A DNA stretch of 64,000 bases from an uncultured Tenacibaculum sp. (GCF_947502995.1 NZ_CANNBW010000002.1:211101-275100); one strand, 5' to 3'. Shown: positions 15,787 to 25,940, numbered from the stretch's first letter. The notes: generated by a model from the letters alone, not told the origin. Numbers and translations: made by a program.

Positions 15787-17961
15787 ATGAAAAAATTATG
15801 CTTTTTAGCAATTTTGGTGACTTTTTTTTCTGCTAAAAGTCAATCGACTACAAATAATTTAAAAGAAATTACATTAGAGGAGATTTGGAATGGATCGTTC
15901 TCTGCTGACAGAATGAATGCCTTAAAATCTATGAACGGAGATTTTTACACGGTATTAGGTTTTAATAGAGAAACAAGAACAACTACAGTAGATAAGTATA
16001 GTTACGAGACACAACAAAAAGTAGAAACTATTGTTGATGGAAGAAGCTTACCAAACTTAGATTATTTTAGTTCTTATTCTTTTAATGATAATGAGACAAA
16101 ATTATTGTTAGGAACTAACTTCAAACAAGTTTATCGTCATTCCTATAAAGGAACATACTTTATTTACGATATAGCAACTAAAGATTTAATTTCTTTAGGA
16201 GAAGATATTCAAGAGCCAACTTTTTCTCCAGATAGTAAAAAAGTGGCGTATGCAAAAGATAATAACTTATATGTTAGAGATCTTGAGGCAAATAGAGAAA
16301 TAAGAGTAACAAATGATGGGAAAATAAATGCTATTATTAATGGTACAACCGACTGGGTGTATGAAGAAGAATTTGCATTTGTAAAAGCATTTGAGTGGAG
16401 TAAAGATAGTAAGCATGTTGCATTCTTAAGATTCGACGAAAAAGAAGTTGCACAATTTTCAATGAATGTTACTGGTAATGAATTATATCCATCATCGCAT
16501 ACATTCAAATATCCTAAAGCAGGAGAAAAAAATGCTGTTGTAACTTTAGAATTATTTAATGTTGAAAAAAGGTCTGTAAGTAGAGTAGATTTAGGAAGCT
16601 ACGAATATATTCCAAGAATTCAATGGACAAACAAACCAGAAGTTTTATCTATCACAACTTTAAATAGACATCAAAATGATTTAAAATTATTTTTCTTCAA
16701 TGCTAATACAGGTAACTTAAAAGTAGTATTGAACGAAAAAGATGAAGCTTATGTCGATGTTCAAGATAATTTAACGTTTTTAGATGATAATAGTTTTATT
16801 TGGACTAGTGAAAAAGATGGTTTCAATCATATTTATCATTATAATGAAGATGGTACATTAAAAAATCAAATAACTAAAGGAGATTGGGACGTTACAAATT
16901 ATTATGGATTAAGTAAAACCAATAATAAAATATATTATCAATCTGTAGAAAATGGATCAATTAATAGAGGAGTTTATGCTGTCGGTTTAGATGGAACTGG
17001 TAAAAAATTACTTACAGATAAAAGTGGACAAAGTAGTGCTTCTTTCAGTAAGAATATGAAGTATTTTATTAATACACATTCTTCTGCAACAGAAGTGCCA
17101 ACGTACACTTTATACAATGGTGAAGGACAAAAAATTAAAACTTTAAAGGATAATATCGATCTTCATGTAAAAATGAAAGGATATAAAATGAGTAAAAAAG
17201 AATTCTTTACTTACAATATCAATGGGAATGATTTAAACATGTGGATGATTAAACCTGCTGATTTTGATTCTACAAAAAAATATCCATTATTATTATTTCA
17301 ATATTCAGGGCCTGGTTCTCAGCAAGTAGCGAATAGATGGAACTCTAGTAACGACTATTGGCACCAAATGTTAGCTCAAAAAGGTATAATTGTTGCGTGT
17401 GTAGACGGACGTGGAACTGGATATAAAGGAAGAGATTTTAAGAAAGTTACTCAGAAAGAATTAGGGAAATACGAAGTTGAAGATCAAATAGCTGTAGCTA
17501 AATTTTTTGCAGGAGAAAATTATATTGATGCAAAAAATATTGGAATTTGGGGTTGGTCTTACGGAGGTTTTATGAGTACAAACTGTATTCTTAAAGGTAA
17601 TGATGTTTTCTCTATGGCTATTGCTGTAGCACCTGTAACTTCTTGGCGTTTTTATGACACTGTTTATACAGAACGTTATATGACTACACCACAAGAGAAT
17701 GCATCAGGATATGATGAGAATTCACCAATTACTCATGCTGACAAATTAAAAGGAGATTATTTATTAGTTCACGGTTCAGGAGATGATAATGTTCACGTTC
17801 AAAATACAATGAGAATGGTGAATGCTTTAGTAGCAGCTAATAAACAATTCGATTTATTTATTTATCCAGATAGAGCACACGGAATTTACAGAGGAAAAAA
17901 TACTAGACTTAATTTATATACAAAGATGACCAATTTTGTATTGAAGAGTTTAAAAAACTAA
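15787..17961 (+). CDS. Exported dipeptidyl peptidase IV (S9 family)
   Basis: 724 residues with a signal peptide. An N-terminal beta-propeller (about 35-480) includes the motif DWVYEEEF with the double Glu that anchors the substrate amino terminus in DPP IV. The C-terminal alpha/beta-hydrolase domain has the nucleophile Ser591 (GWSYGG), Asp666/667 (GSGDDNVH) and His698 (RAHG). It removes Xaa-Pro or Xaa-Ala dipeptides from peptides in the periplasm. It is followed after 20 nt by two POT transporters, suggesting a peptide-scavenging operon: cleavage outside, import of di- and tripeptides. Confidence 0.93.
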   Translation: MKKLCFLAILVTFFSAKSQSTTNNLKEITLEEIWNGSFSADRMNALKSMNGDFYTVLGFNRETRTTTVDKYSYETQQKVETIVDGRSLPNLDYFSSYSFNDNETKLLLGTNFKQVYRHSYKGTYFIYDIATKDLISLGEDIQEPTFSPDSKKVAYAKDNNLYVRDLEANREIRVTNDGKINAIINGTTDWVYEEEFAFVKAFEWSKDSKHVAFLRFDEKEVAQFSMNVTGNELYPSSHTFKYPKAGEKNAVVTLELFNVEKRSVSRVDLGSYEYIPRIQWTNKPEVLSITTLNRHQNDLKLFFFNANTGNLKVVLNEKDEAYVDVQDNLTFLDDNSFIWTSEKDGFNHIYHYNEDGTLKNQITKGDWDVTNYYGLSKTNNKIYYQSVENGSINRGVYAVGLDGTGKKLLTDKSGQSSASFSKNMKYFINTHSSATEVPTYTLYNGEGQKIKTLKDNIDLHVKMKGYKMSKKEFFTYNINGNDLNMWMIKPADFDSTKKYPLLLFQYSGPGSQQVANRWNSSNDYWHQMLAQKGIIVACVDGRGTGYKGRDFKKVTQKELGKYEVEDQIAVAKFFAGENYIDAKNIGIWGWSYGGFMSTNCILKGNDVFSMAIAVAPVTSWRFYDTVYTERYMTTPQENASGYDENSPITHADKLKGDYLLVHGSGDDNVHVQNTMRMVNALVAANKQFDLFIYPDRAHGIYRGKNTRLNLYTKMTNFVLKSLKN

Positions 17962-17981
17962 ATAAAACTTAACTAATTTTT

Positions 17982-19532
17982 ATGAAAGATTCAGCAATTA
18001 AACAAAAGGAGCTTTTTGGACAACCAATAGGACTCTATATATTGTTCTTAACTGAAATGTGGGAACGTTTTTCATACTATGGTATGAGAGCATTACTTGT
18101 GTTGTACATGACAGCATCTACTTTAGGAGATGACGCAAGAGGAGCAGGTTTAGGTTGGACTGAAAAAGAAGCTTTAGCATTATACGGATGGTATACAATG
18201 TTAGTTTATGTTGCTTCTATTCCTGGAGGAATGATTGCTGATAAATTATTGGGGCAAAAGAAATCAGTTTTGCTTGGAGCAATAATTTTGTGTTTAGGTC
18301 ATGGAGTTTTGGTTATGACCGATACATGGGCTTTTTACACAGGACTTGGATTAGTAATTGCTGGAGTTGGTTTGTTAAAGCCAAATATTTCTTCAATGGT
18401 TGGAGGTTTGTATAAAGAAGGAGACATAAGAAGAGATAAGGGGTTCAGTGTATTTTACATTGGAATTAATTTAGGTTCACTACTGGCTACTATGATTGTA
18501 GGATTAGTTGTTGCAGAGTGGGGTTGGCATGCAGGTTTTGGTTTAGCTGGAATTGTAATGGTTCTAGGGTTAATTAATTACATCTATGGTCAAAAGTACT
18601 TAACCCATGTTGGTAATTTAAATGTGGATAAAGAAGATGAGAATGAAATTTCTTACGGTCAACTTTATGGTAAGTTATTTAAGTCTTCGAAGCAATTAAT
18701 AATAACTTTATTGTTAATTATAGCATCTGTTATAGGATGGTTTAACTTAGGCTGGGGATATGGATTATTGTTTTTAACTCTTACAGCTATTACAGCATTA
18801 TTAATGATGATTTATAAAGAACTAGAAACTCAAGTTTTTAAAGACAGATTTTTAGTTTTGTTATTATCTTTTATTATGGTGATAATTTTCTGGGGAGCAT
18901 TTGAACAAGCTGGAGGTTTAATGAATTTATATACAGATACTAAGACAGATAGAAATCTTTTTGGTTGGCAAGTCCCTACAGTAATGTTTCAAAGTTTAAA
19001 TGCAGGTTTTATAATTTTATTTGCAACTGCTGTAGCAAGTTTTTGGGCTAAAAGGAAGTTGAAATCTAAAGAAGCATCATCATTATTTAAAATGGCTTTA
19101 GGTATTATTATTATGGGATTTGGATTTTTGTTTATGGTTTTTGCAGCTATGGAGTTTGAAAAATCTGGGAGTTCTAGTATGATATGGCTTGTTTTGGCTT
19201 ATTTATTTCATACACTAGGGGAATTATGTATCTCTCCTGTAGCATTATCATTCATAACTAAATTAGCTCCAGTTAAATATGCGTCTTTAATGATGGGAGT
19301 TTATTTTGCAGCTACTGGATTAGGAAATAAGGTAGCAGGTATAATAGGTGAATCTGCTTCTGATTTTGGTGAGTTAACTATCTTCTCAGGAATCTTAATT
19401 TTTACAGTATTAATAGGTGGTCTTTTTATTTTAATGTTAAAGCCTCTTAAGAGACTTACACATGGAGTAGAAGAAAAAGAAAGAGACCTTAAGAACGAAG
19501 AAGCTGAAGGTTTTGAGTTAGCTGATAATTAA
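17982..19532 (+). CDS. POT-family proton-coupled peptide transporter (first copy)
   Basis: 516 residues with about 12-14 membrane segments. The POT/PTR signature is clear: LTEMWERFSYYGMRALLVLYM near residues 22-42, including the ExxER proton-coupling motif, and the YFAATGLGNKVAG region late in the protein. It imports di- and tripeptides with protons across the inner membrane. It shares the EMWERFSYYGMR block and the LAYLFHTLGELC(I/L)SP block with the next gene, so the pair are paralogues. Operon with dipeptidyl peptidase IV. Confidence 0.93.
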   Translation: MKDSAIKQKELFGQPIGLYILFLTEMWERFSYYGMRALLVLYMTASTLGDDARGAGLGWTEKEALALYGWYTMLVYVASIPGGMIADKLLGQKKSVLLGAIILCLGHGVLVMTDTWAFYTGLGLVIAGVGLLKPNISSMVGGLYKEGDIRRDKGFSVFYIGINLGSLLATMIVGLVVAEWGWHAGFGLAGIVMVLGLINYIYGQKYLTHVGNLNVDKEDENEISYGQLYGKLFKSSKQLIITLLLIIASVIGWFNLGWGYGLLFLTLTAITALLMMIYKELETQVFKDRFLVLLLSFIMVIIFWGAFEQAGGLMNLYTDTKTDRNLFGWQVPTVMFQSLNAGFIILFATAVASFWAKRKLKSKEASSLFKMALGIIIMGFGFLFMVFAAMEFEKSGSSSMIWLVLAYLFHTLGELCISPVALSFITKLAPVKYASLMMGVYFAATGLGNKVAGIIGESASDFGELTIFSGILIFTVLIGGLFILMLKPLKRLTHGVEEKERDLKNEEAEGFELADN

Positions 19533-19549
19533 TAACCAAATAATTTACA

Positions 19550-21307
19550 ATGAACACAGATATAGAAAACTTATTTAAAGATAAAGTATTAGGACATCCA
19601 GCAGGATTATTTGTACTTTTCTTTACAGAAATGTGGGAGCGTTTTTCATACTATGGAATGCGTGGTATTTTAGTAATATTCTTAACAGGTGCAGTTACTG
19701 GAAATAATCCAGGTTGGGGTTGGAGTACACCAGCTGCTCTATCTTTGTTAGGAACATATGCACTTTTTGTGTATTTAACACCTTTACTAGGAGGTTGGCT
19801 AGCCGATAATAAAATCGGTTATCGTATGGCAGTTGTTATTGGAGCATTGTTGATGACTGTAGGACACGCAGCAATGGCTGTTGAAACTCCAACATTTTTA
19901 TATATAGGTATCTTCTTTTTAATAATAGGAAACGGTTTTTTTAAACCTAATATGACTTCAATTATATCTAAAATGTATGCAGGTAAAGATGAAAAGAAAG
20001 ATGGAGCATATAATATATTTTATATGGGAGTTAATGCTGGTGCATTCATCGGAATTATGCTATGTGGATGGGTTGGTGAAAAAGTAGGATGGAGTTATGG
20101 TTTTGGATTAGCCGGTATTTTTATGTTATTAGGAATGATTCAATTTTATTATGCCCAACCAATTTTTGGAAGTATTGGTGATAAACCAAATAATGAATCA
20201 AAAGACATTATTGATACTTTAGTAGAAAACCCAGAGGGACCAAAGCTTAATAAGTTTACTTTACTTGATTACTCTTTAATTGCTGTTTTTACAATTTCAG
20301 CATTAATTTTTATAATTAATGATCCATTAAGTAAAATAGGGAATATTCAAACCCTTAATTTTACAGTAGCTGGAATGGTTGATTCTTTATTTTTTGCTTT
20401 ACTGGCGGCTATTTCTTTTATAGTACTATTAATTGTAAGAATTCCTAGATATACAAGAATAGAAAGAGATAGAATGATAGCTTTTGCTATTTTCTGTTTA
20501 TTTACGATTTTCTTTTGGGCTGCATTCGAGCAAGCTGCAGGTTCTTTGCCAATCTATACTCGTGATTTTACAGATAGAATTTTAGAAGGAACAGCTGGGA
20601 TGATTTTTAAAATTGTTGATTTACTTGTAACTGTAGTACCTTTAGGTATTATTACATATGTTTTAATCAGTCTTTTCAAAAAGACATTTACTAAAATTGG
20701 TTTATCTAATATCATCTTAGGAGCAAGTTTTTTAATAGTTTGGATTATCGTTTTATACAAATTATACACTGAGTTTAGTGATCCTAAAGCTGAAGTGCCA
20801 ATTACTTGGTTTGCAATTTTGAATTCTTTATTCATTATCATGTTTGCACCATTATTTACGAAATGGTGGGATAGTAGATACAATCCACCTGCATCTGTAA
20901 AATACTTTTTAGGTTTAGCATTGTTAGCTTTAGGTTTTGGATTTTTAGCATTTGGAGCTAGAAATGTTCCAGCTGGAGCAGAAAGTGCTAATTTAAGCAT
21001 GGTTTGGTTAGTTTTAGCTTATTTATTCCATACACTTGGAGAATTATGCTTATCTCCAATGGGATTATCTTATTTAAGTAAATTAATACCAACTAGAATG
21101 ATTGCATTCATGTTTGGAGTTTACTATTTAGCTATTGCAATAGGAAACAAATTAGCACATTATATTGGAGGAGATATCGAGAAGATTACTCAAGAGTATA
21201 GTCTTTCTGGATTTTTCTTAATTTTTACATTAATACCATTAGCATTAGGAATAGTGTCTTTAATATTACATCCAGTTTTAAAGAAATTAATGCACGGAGT
21301 TAAGTAA
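19550..21307 (+). CDS. POT-family proton-coupled peptide transporter (second copy)
   Basis: 585 residues. Same hallmarks as its neighbour (TEMWERFSYYGMRGILVIFL; LAYLFHTLGELCLSPMGLSY) but about 70 residues longer, with an extended hydrophilic segment (about 215-240) and additional membrane segments in the middle. The 17 nt spacing from the first copy and the terminator directly after it show it is the last gene of the peptidase-transporter operon. The two copies probably differ in peptide preference; this cannot be read from sequence. Confidence 0.93.
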   Translation: MNTDIENLFKDKVLGHPAGLFVLFFTEMWERFSYYGMRGILVIFLTGAVTGNNPGWGWSTPAALSLLGTYALFVYLTPLLGGWLADNKIGYRMAVVIGALLMTVGHAAMAVETPTFLYIGIFFLIIGNGFFKPNMTSIISKMYAGKDEKKDGAYNIFYMGVNAGAFIGIMLCGWVGEKVGWSYGFGLAGIFMLLGMIQFYYAQPIFGSIGDKPNNESKDIIDTLVENPEGPKLNKFTLLDYSLIAVFTISALIFIINDPLSKIGNIQTLNFTVAGMVDSLFFALLAAISFIVLLIVRIPRYTRIERDRMIAFAIFCLFTIFFWAAFEQAAGSLPIYTRDFTDRILEGTAGMIFKIVDLLVTVVPLGIITYVLISLFKKTFTKIGLSNIILGASFLIVWIIVLYKLYTEFSDPKAEVPITWFAILNSLFIIMFAPLFTKWWDSRYNPPASVKYFLGLALLALGFGFLAFGARNVPAGAESANLSMVWLVLAYLFHTLGELCLSPMGLSYLSKLIPTRMIAFMFGVYYLAIAIGNKLAHYIGGDIEKITQEYSLSGFFLIFTLIPLALGIVSLILHPVLKKLMHGVK

Positions 21308-21334
21308 GCAGATTTTATTTAGAAATAATAAAAT

Positions 21335-21367
21335 AAACCTACCAAACACAACTTGGTAGGTTTTTTT
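21335..21367 (+). terminator. Rho-independent terminator of the DPP IV-POT operon
   Basis: AAACCTACCAA (21335-21345) pairs perfectly with TTGGTAGGTTT (21353-21363) around a 7-base loop and runs into seven T residues (21361-21367). Confidence 0.93.
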
Positions 21368-21401
21368 GTAAATTTGGAATACTTATTGAGACATATAGAG
21401 T

Positions 21402-21917
21402 ATGAAAAATATTTTTTTAGTAGCTTTTTTTGTTTTATCGGCAATAACAGCAAAAGCGCAAGACGTAAATTGGATCTCTTTTGAAGAGGCATTAGAATTA
21501 AATAAGACTACCCCAAAGCCTATTTTAGTTGATTTATATACAGATTGGTGTGGATGGTGTAAGAGAATGGACGCTACTACTTATAAAAATGAAGTGATAG
21601 TTAAATTTATTAACGACAATTATTATGCTGTAAAAATGGATGGTGAAGGGAAAAATGATATTACTTTTAAAGGAAGAACTTTTAAGTTTATTCAGCAAGG
21701 AAAAAGTAAATACCATGAGTTAGCTGCAGCAATTATGAATGGAAAAATGAGTTATCCTTCAACTGCTTTTTTTAATCCAGAAGAACAATTAATTCAAACT
21801 GTTCCTGGGTATTTACAAAAAGAAAGATTTGAAAAAATATTAGCTTACTTTAGCGGAGAAGCATACAAAAGTACGCCTTGGAAAGATTTTGAAAAGAACT
21901 TTAAAAGTTCTTTATAA
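21402..21917 (+). CDS. Periplasmic thioredoxin-like protein (CGWC)
   Basis: 171 residues with a signal peptide (cleavage about residue 20, AKAQ). A thioredoxin fold follows with the active site C50-G-W-C53 in DLYTDWCGWCKRMD and the cis-Pro at 119 (MSYPSTAFF). An insertion (about 80-110) between the active site and the cis-Pro strand is typical of the DUF255/SoxW-like group. It probably reduces or forms disulfides in envelope proteins. It stands alone after a terminator and converges with comEC. Confidence 0.87.
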   Translation: MKNIFLVAFFVLSAITAKAQDVNWISFEEALELNKTTPKPILVDLYTDWCGWCKRMDATTYKNEVIVKFINDNYYAVKMDGEGKNDITFKGRTFKFIQQGKSKYHELAAAIMNGKMSYPSTAFFNPEEQLIQTVPGYLQKERFEKILAYFSGEAYKSTPWKDFEKNFKSSL

Positions 21918-21926
21918 CTAAAGAAA

Positions 21927-23954
21927 TTACTCTTTTAAAATATAAGCACCATCTTCATATGTATTATGAAATGGTGTTTTTTGTTTTTTACAAGTATTTT
22001 TCCATTGTTTCATATAACTCTTATAATTAGAACCGTCTGCAATAACTGCCTTAGGTTGTATTACTTTTAGTAATCGTTCCATATTTAACTTTGGTGAGTG
22101 TTTTAATATAATAATAGAGTTTTTTAGTTTTTTATTAGGATATACAGCTATACTATCAATAGATATAATAAAATAATCAGAGAATTTTAGTACATCACCT
22201 TTTACTAGAGAGTCAATTTTAGTAATATTTTCTTTAGTAATATAATTTTTCAAAAACGTAGTTTTACCAAGTTCAGAACCTTTGTAATTTGTCAATTTCA
22301 GGGTGTTTTGGTTTCTAATTCCTATTACTGAGTTTTTATTTTTATGGAATACAATAAATTCTTTTTTTGATTTAATATCATGTTTCTGATATATGTAAAA
22401 AGATTGAAGTATTAAGATGGTAAATAGTACTTTAAATACTATTTTTAGTTTAAATTTTTCAAATAGTAAAATAGTAAAGAGAATTAATATGTAGCATATA
22501 ATCATATTAGAAAAAGGCATGTTGATTTTCGTCAAAATAAACTCTTCCTGAGAAGCGATTTTATCAATAACAAAATTCATAGTATCTATTGTTTTTCCGT
22601 AAAATGTAACCAAGAATTCAGGAAGAATATTCAGAAAAGCTAAAGCTAATACAATGAATCCAAGTATTAGGATAAAACTTATAAAGGGTATGATTAATAA
22701 GTTTGTTACTAAAAATAATCCAGGAAATTGATGAAAGTAGTATAAGCTAATTGGTAATGTACTTAACTGTGCTGCGACAGAAACTGTTGATAATTCCCAG
22801 AATTTACTAAAAAGGAATGATTTAGGAGTCCAAAATTTAAAAAGAATAGGTTGTATCCAAACAATTCCAAAAACGGCCAAATAACTCAATTGAAATCCAA
22901 CATCAAATGCGAACATTGGATTTATCAGAAGAATTACTAACATAGAACTTACTAGAGAAAATTCTACGGGTTGATTTCTCTGGATCAGCTTTCCTATTAT
23001 TACAAATGTAATCATAATAGTTGCTCTCACAACTGAAGCTGATAAGCCGGTTATAAAAGCAAATAACCATAATAAGGTTACAATTAATACAGTTCTGAGA
23101 ATTTTTCCTCTTTCAAACTGTAATAAATGTTGAAATAAGTAATTTAAAAAGTAAAAAATAATCCCGATATGCAATCCAGAAATAGCCAAAATATGTATTG
23201 CTCCTGCATTTATATAATTATCTCTTAATTCAGAAGATATTTCGTGACGTTGTCCAAGTAGTAAGGCATTGATAACTGCAGATTGATTCTTTGTAAATGA
23301 ATATACTTTTAGTTTTTCTTGTAAACTATTTCTAAAAATCAAAGCTAATTTTGAAAAGCCAATATTTTTATTGTTCTCTTTTGTAAAGCGTTTATCATTT
23401 AGATAAAGTTGATGAATTATTCCTCGATTTTTCAAGTACTTCGAATAATCAAAATCATGCAGATTTTTGGCTTTGTTAATGTGTCGAAGTTTCGCTCTAG
23501 GAATAATTATTTTTTTAAAGTAAATAGAGTCAATGAGAATAGATTTATCAATATTTAAAATTAATTCTCCAGAACTATTCTTTTGATCTACTTGAATTAC
23601 TTCAGCAACAAAACGATTAGAATATTTATTTGGTTTTAATTTTTCGGTGATACTTAATGAGATTGTTGATTTTTCTGGAATATAAAACCTCTTATAAAAG
23701 TTCTCTTTATTAAAATTATTAGCAATACTGTAAGTAGTAACACCTAGTGATATAAAAACTACACTAAAGCTTATTCTGAAAAATAAGTTCTGTTGTAAAA
23801 TTTTTAAAAAGAATAATAAAATTAATACTATATAACTACCAAGTATTATTGATATATAGTTATATCTAAGTAATAGATAAGTGTGTTGTATGTATATACC
23901 AAAAATTACACATAGCAATATGTGCATAGGTATATACCTAAGTAATTTTTTCAT
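21927..23954 (-). CDS. comEC: ComEC/Rec2-family DNA uptake membrane protein
   Basis: 675 residues. An N-terminal hydrophobic/DUF4131 region (about 1-190) precedes the Competence domain (about 215-490) with HILAISGLHIGI and LSASVVRATIMI, which in the family form the channel moving single-stranded DNA across the inner membrane. The C-terminus (500-675) lacks the HxHxDH metallo-beta-lactamase motif of full-length ComEC and keeps only a short degenerate tail (KAVIADGSNYKSYMKQW). This shortened form is common in Bacteroidetes, where a separate nuclease may act. No other competence gene is near. Confidence 0.88.
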   Translation of the reverse strand: MKKLLRYIPMHILLCVIFGIYIQHTYLLLRYNYISIILGSYIVLILLFFLKILQQNLFFRISFSVVFISLGVTTYSIANNFNKENFYKRFYIPEKSTISLSITEKLKPNKYSNRFVAEVIQVDQKNSSGELILNIDKSILIDSIYFKKIIIPRAKLRHINKAKNLHDFDYSKYLKNRGIIHQLYLNDKRFTKENNKNIGFSKLALIFRNSLQEKLKVYSFTKNQSAVINALLLGQRHEISSELRDNYINAGAIHILAISGLHIGIIFYFLNYLFQHLLQFERGKILRTVLIVTLLWLFAFITGLSASVVRATIMITFVIIGKLIQRNQPVEFSLVSSMLVILLINPMFAFDVGFQLSYLAVFGIVWIQPILFKFWTPKSFLFSKFWELSTVSVAAQLSTLPISLYYFHQFPGLFLVTNLLIIPFISFILILGFIVLALAFLNILPEFLVTFYGKTIDTMNFVIDKIASQEEFILTKINMPFSNMIICYILILFTILLFEKFKLKIVFKVLFTILILQSFYIYQKHDIKSKKEFIVFHKNKNSVIGIRNQNTLKLTNYKGSELGKTTFLKNYITKENITKIDSLVKGDVLKFSDYFIISIDSIAVYPNKKLKNSIIILKHSPKLNMERLLKVIQPKAVIADGSNYKSYMKQWKNTCKKQKTPFHNTYEDGAYILKE

Positions 23955-24110
23955 AGCAGGGTAAAGTTAATAATTCTAATTTAAAAGTGAAATTTTGAAA
24001 TTAGGATATTACATATTCTAAGGAATTGACAGCTCTTTATAGACTCGAACTATCAAAATGTAATTAATTAATGTTGTTTTTTGATTAAAACATAGTTTGT
24101 GAAGCCTTTT

Positions 24111-24142
24111 TTTGTCTATATGTTAAAATAAATGTATTTTTG
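24111..24142 (+). promoter_or_regulatory. Promoter of the alginate lyase gene
   Basis: TTTG (24111-24114), 20 bases, then TATTTTTG (24135-24142) matches the Bacteroidetes -33/-7 pattern exactly in sequence and spacing. The start of transcription would be near 24149, inside the palindrome that follows. Confidence 0.75.
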
Positions 24143-24180
24143 GTTGTCCAATTTGGTTTACCAGATTGGACAACCAAAAA
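24137..24180 (+). promoter_or_regulatory. Nested palindromic operator overlapping the alginate lyase promoter
   Basis: Outer arms 24137-24152 and 24165-24180 are perfect 16-base inverted repeats (TTGGTTGTCCAAT at the core of the left arm). Inside them sits a second dyad, TGGT-TT-ACCA (24154-24163), of the kind bound by FadR-type GntR regulators. The element starts within the -7 box and covers the transcription start, so a bound protein would block transcription. It ends 27 nt before the ATG. An mRNA hairpin is an alternative reading. Confidence 0.65.
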
Positions 24181-24206
24181 CAAACAAACCCTTTTAACTT
24201 CAAAAA

Positions 24207-25916
24207 ATGATCAAAAAAATTTTAACCCTAAAAAGCAAACAAAGAATTTATGTGGTTTTAGCAGTATTGGCATGTATGTCTTGTTCTGAAAACGACATCG
24301 ATTTAGCAGAAACGAATGTAGATAATAGTTTACAAGTTCTAAATAATAGAATTTTAAATTCTAATGAAATCTCAGTGTCAGCTAATGGTGATGACGGAAA
24401 CATTCCCGAAAATACTCTTGATGGAAATTTAAATACAAGATGGTCTTCAAAAGGAAGAACAGGAAAGTATATTACTTACGATTTAGGTGATGTTAAAAAG
24501 ATCGATGCTATTCGTATTGCTTGGTATAAAGGAAATGAAAGGAAAACATATTTTCAGGTTGCTGTAGGAAATACAACATCTTCTTTTACTACTATACTAA
24601 ATAGAAAAACAACCGGCTCGTCGGGTTCAACAAGTAATTTAGAATATTATGAGTTGCCAGATACAGATGGTAAACTTTTAAGAATTCGAGGTTTTGGAAA
24701 TACAAGTAATGATTGGAATAGTATCTCTGAAGTAGAAATTATTACAACAGAGGCTAATGGAACTGTAACAGCAATTAAAGTACCAGCAAAAATAGAAGCT
24801 GAGAATTTTTCAGATCAAAAAGGAACTAGCACAGAAAACACTAGTGATTCTGGTGGAGGTTTAAATGTTGGTTACATTGATACTGGTGATTATTTAGAAT
24901 ATGAAATAGATGTACCTACGACAAAAGATTATAATTTCGAATTTAGAGTAGCTTCTTTAAATAAAACAATACGATTAGATGTATTGAGTAATGGAAATAA
25001 ATTAGCAGATATCAGTAAAGAGACAACTAATGGTTGGCAGAATTGGATTACTACGAAAAAAACAATTCGATTAAATCAAGGAAAACAAACATTACGTTTA
25101 TTAGCTACTGATGGTGGATGGAATATCAATTGGTTAGAAATAAAAGAAAGTCAAGGTACAACAAATCCTCCTTCAGGAGATTCTCCTGCAGCTGTCTTAG
25201 GAGGATTAAAAAATTGGAAACTGAATGGTTATTCAGGTACTTTAAAATTAGGAGATTCTAATAACGGATTAACTTATGTTGATAACACTCCAAACTTAGC
25301 TACATTTAGTAATCCAGATTGGTTTTATACTGATGGAACTTGGACTTATTTTAAAGCTCATACAGGAAACCCAACTTCAAGTGGTTCTGGAAATCCTAGA
25401 TCTGAGTTAAGGGAGTTAACAGCAAATGGAAGTGATAATATTTATTGGAATGGAACAACTAGTAAAGAGCACAGAATGATTTGGAAAGTAAAAGTAGATC
25501 ATTTACCACAATCAGGAAAGGTATGTTTCGGACAAATTCATGATAGAACAGATAAGTTCGACGATGTAATTAGAGTTCAATGTCAAGGTGATCCATTTCA
25601 GAATTCTGGAGAAATTACATTAAGAATTAATGGTTATGTAACTGAAGTTTTAGAAGGAGGAGGAAAGTCTGTTGGTACAATCCAAATAGGGCAAGAATTG
25701 TATTATGAACTTACTTACCAAAATAGCGTTGTTAAATTATATGAATTAAATAGTAGTGGAAGTAGAGTAAAAACAATATTTACATCTAAGAAAGCAGAAG
25801 CTAAAGAGAATTATTTTAAAGCAGGTTGTTATTTACAATCTGTAAAAGGAAAAAAATCTCAAGGTACTAACGATTTTGGCTTAGTTGGAATAAAAGAATT
25901 AAAAGTATTTCATTAA
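24207..25916 (+). CDS. Lipoprotein alginate lyase: F5/8C + CBM6 + PL7
   Basis: 569 residues. A lipoprotein signal peptide (lipid Cys23 or Cys26) is followed by a discoidin/F5-8C domain (about 50-178), a CBM6 (about 190-312) and a polysaccharide lyase family 7 domain (about 335-569). The three PL7 active-site blocks are present: R398-S-E-L-R-E403, Q443-I-H445 and Y536-F-K-A-G-C-Y-L-Q544. The enzyme would cut alginate by beta-elimination at the cell surface. Isoleucine in QIH is associated in the family with activity on guluronate-containing alginate. It stands alone, without SusC/SusD or downstream uronate genes, under a promoter covered by a palindrome. Confidence 0.93.
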   Translation: MIKKILTLKSKQRIYVVLAVLACMSCSENDIDLAETNVDNSLQVLNNRILNSNEISVSANGDDGNIPENTLDGNLNTRWSSKGRTGKYITYDLGDVKKIDAIRIAWYKGNERKTYFQVAVGNTTSSFTTILNRKTTGSSGSTSNLEYYELPDTDGKLLRIRGFGNTSNDWNSISEVEIITTEANGTVTAIKVPAKIEAENFSDQKGTSTENTSDSGGGLNVGYIDTGDYLEYEIDVPTTKDYNFEFRVASLNKTIRLDVLSNGNKLADISKETTNGWQNWITTKKTIRLNQGKQTLRLLATDGGWNINWLEIKESQGTTNPPSGDSPAAVLGGLKNWKLNGYSGTLKLGDSNNGLTYVDNTPNLATFSNPDWFYTDGTWTYFKAHTGNPTSSGSGNPRSELRELTANGSDNIYWNGTTSKEHRMIWKVKVDHLPQSGKVCFGQIHDRTDKFDDVIRVQCQGDPFQNSGEITLRINGYVTEVLEGGGKSVGTIQIGQELYYELTYQNSVVKLYELNSSGSRVKTIFTSKKAEAKENYFKAGCYLQSVKGKKSQGTNDFGLVGIKELKVFH

Positions 25917-25940
25917 GTTAATTTGAACTAAAATCAATAA

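Noticed and set aside
20554..21000. 148-residue minus-strand frame inside the second POT transporter
   Set aside because: It is a shadow of the codon pattern of the transporter, with no known motif or start context.
24040..24055. tRNA T-arm-like word GACTCGAAC
   Set aside because: No acceptor or anticodon stem can be formed around it; no tRNA gene was seen in the window.
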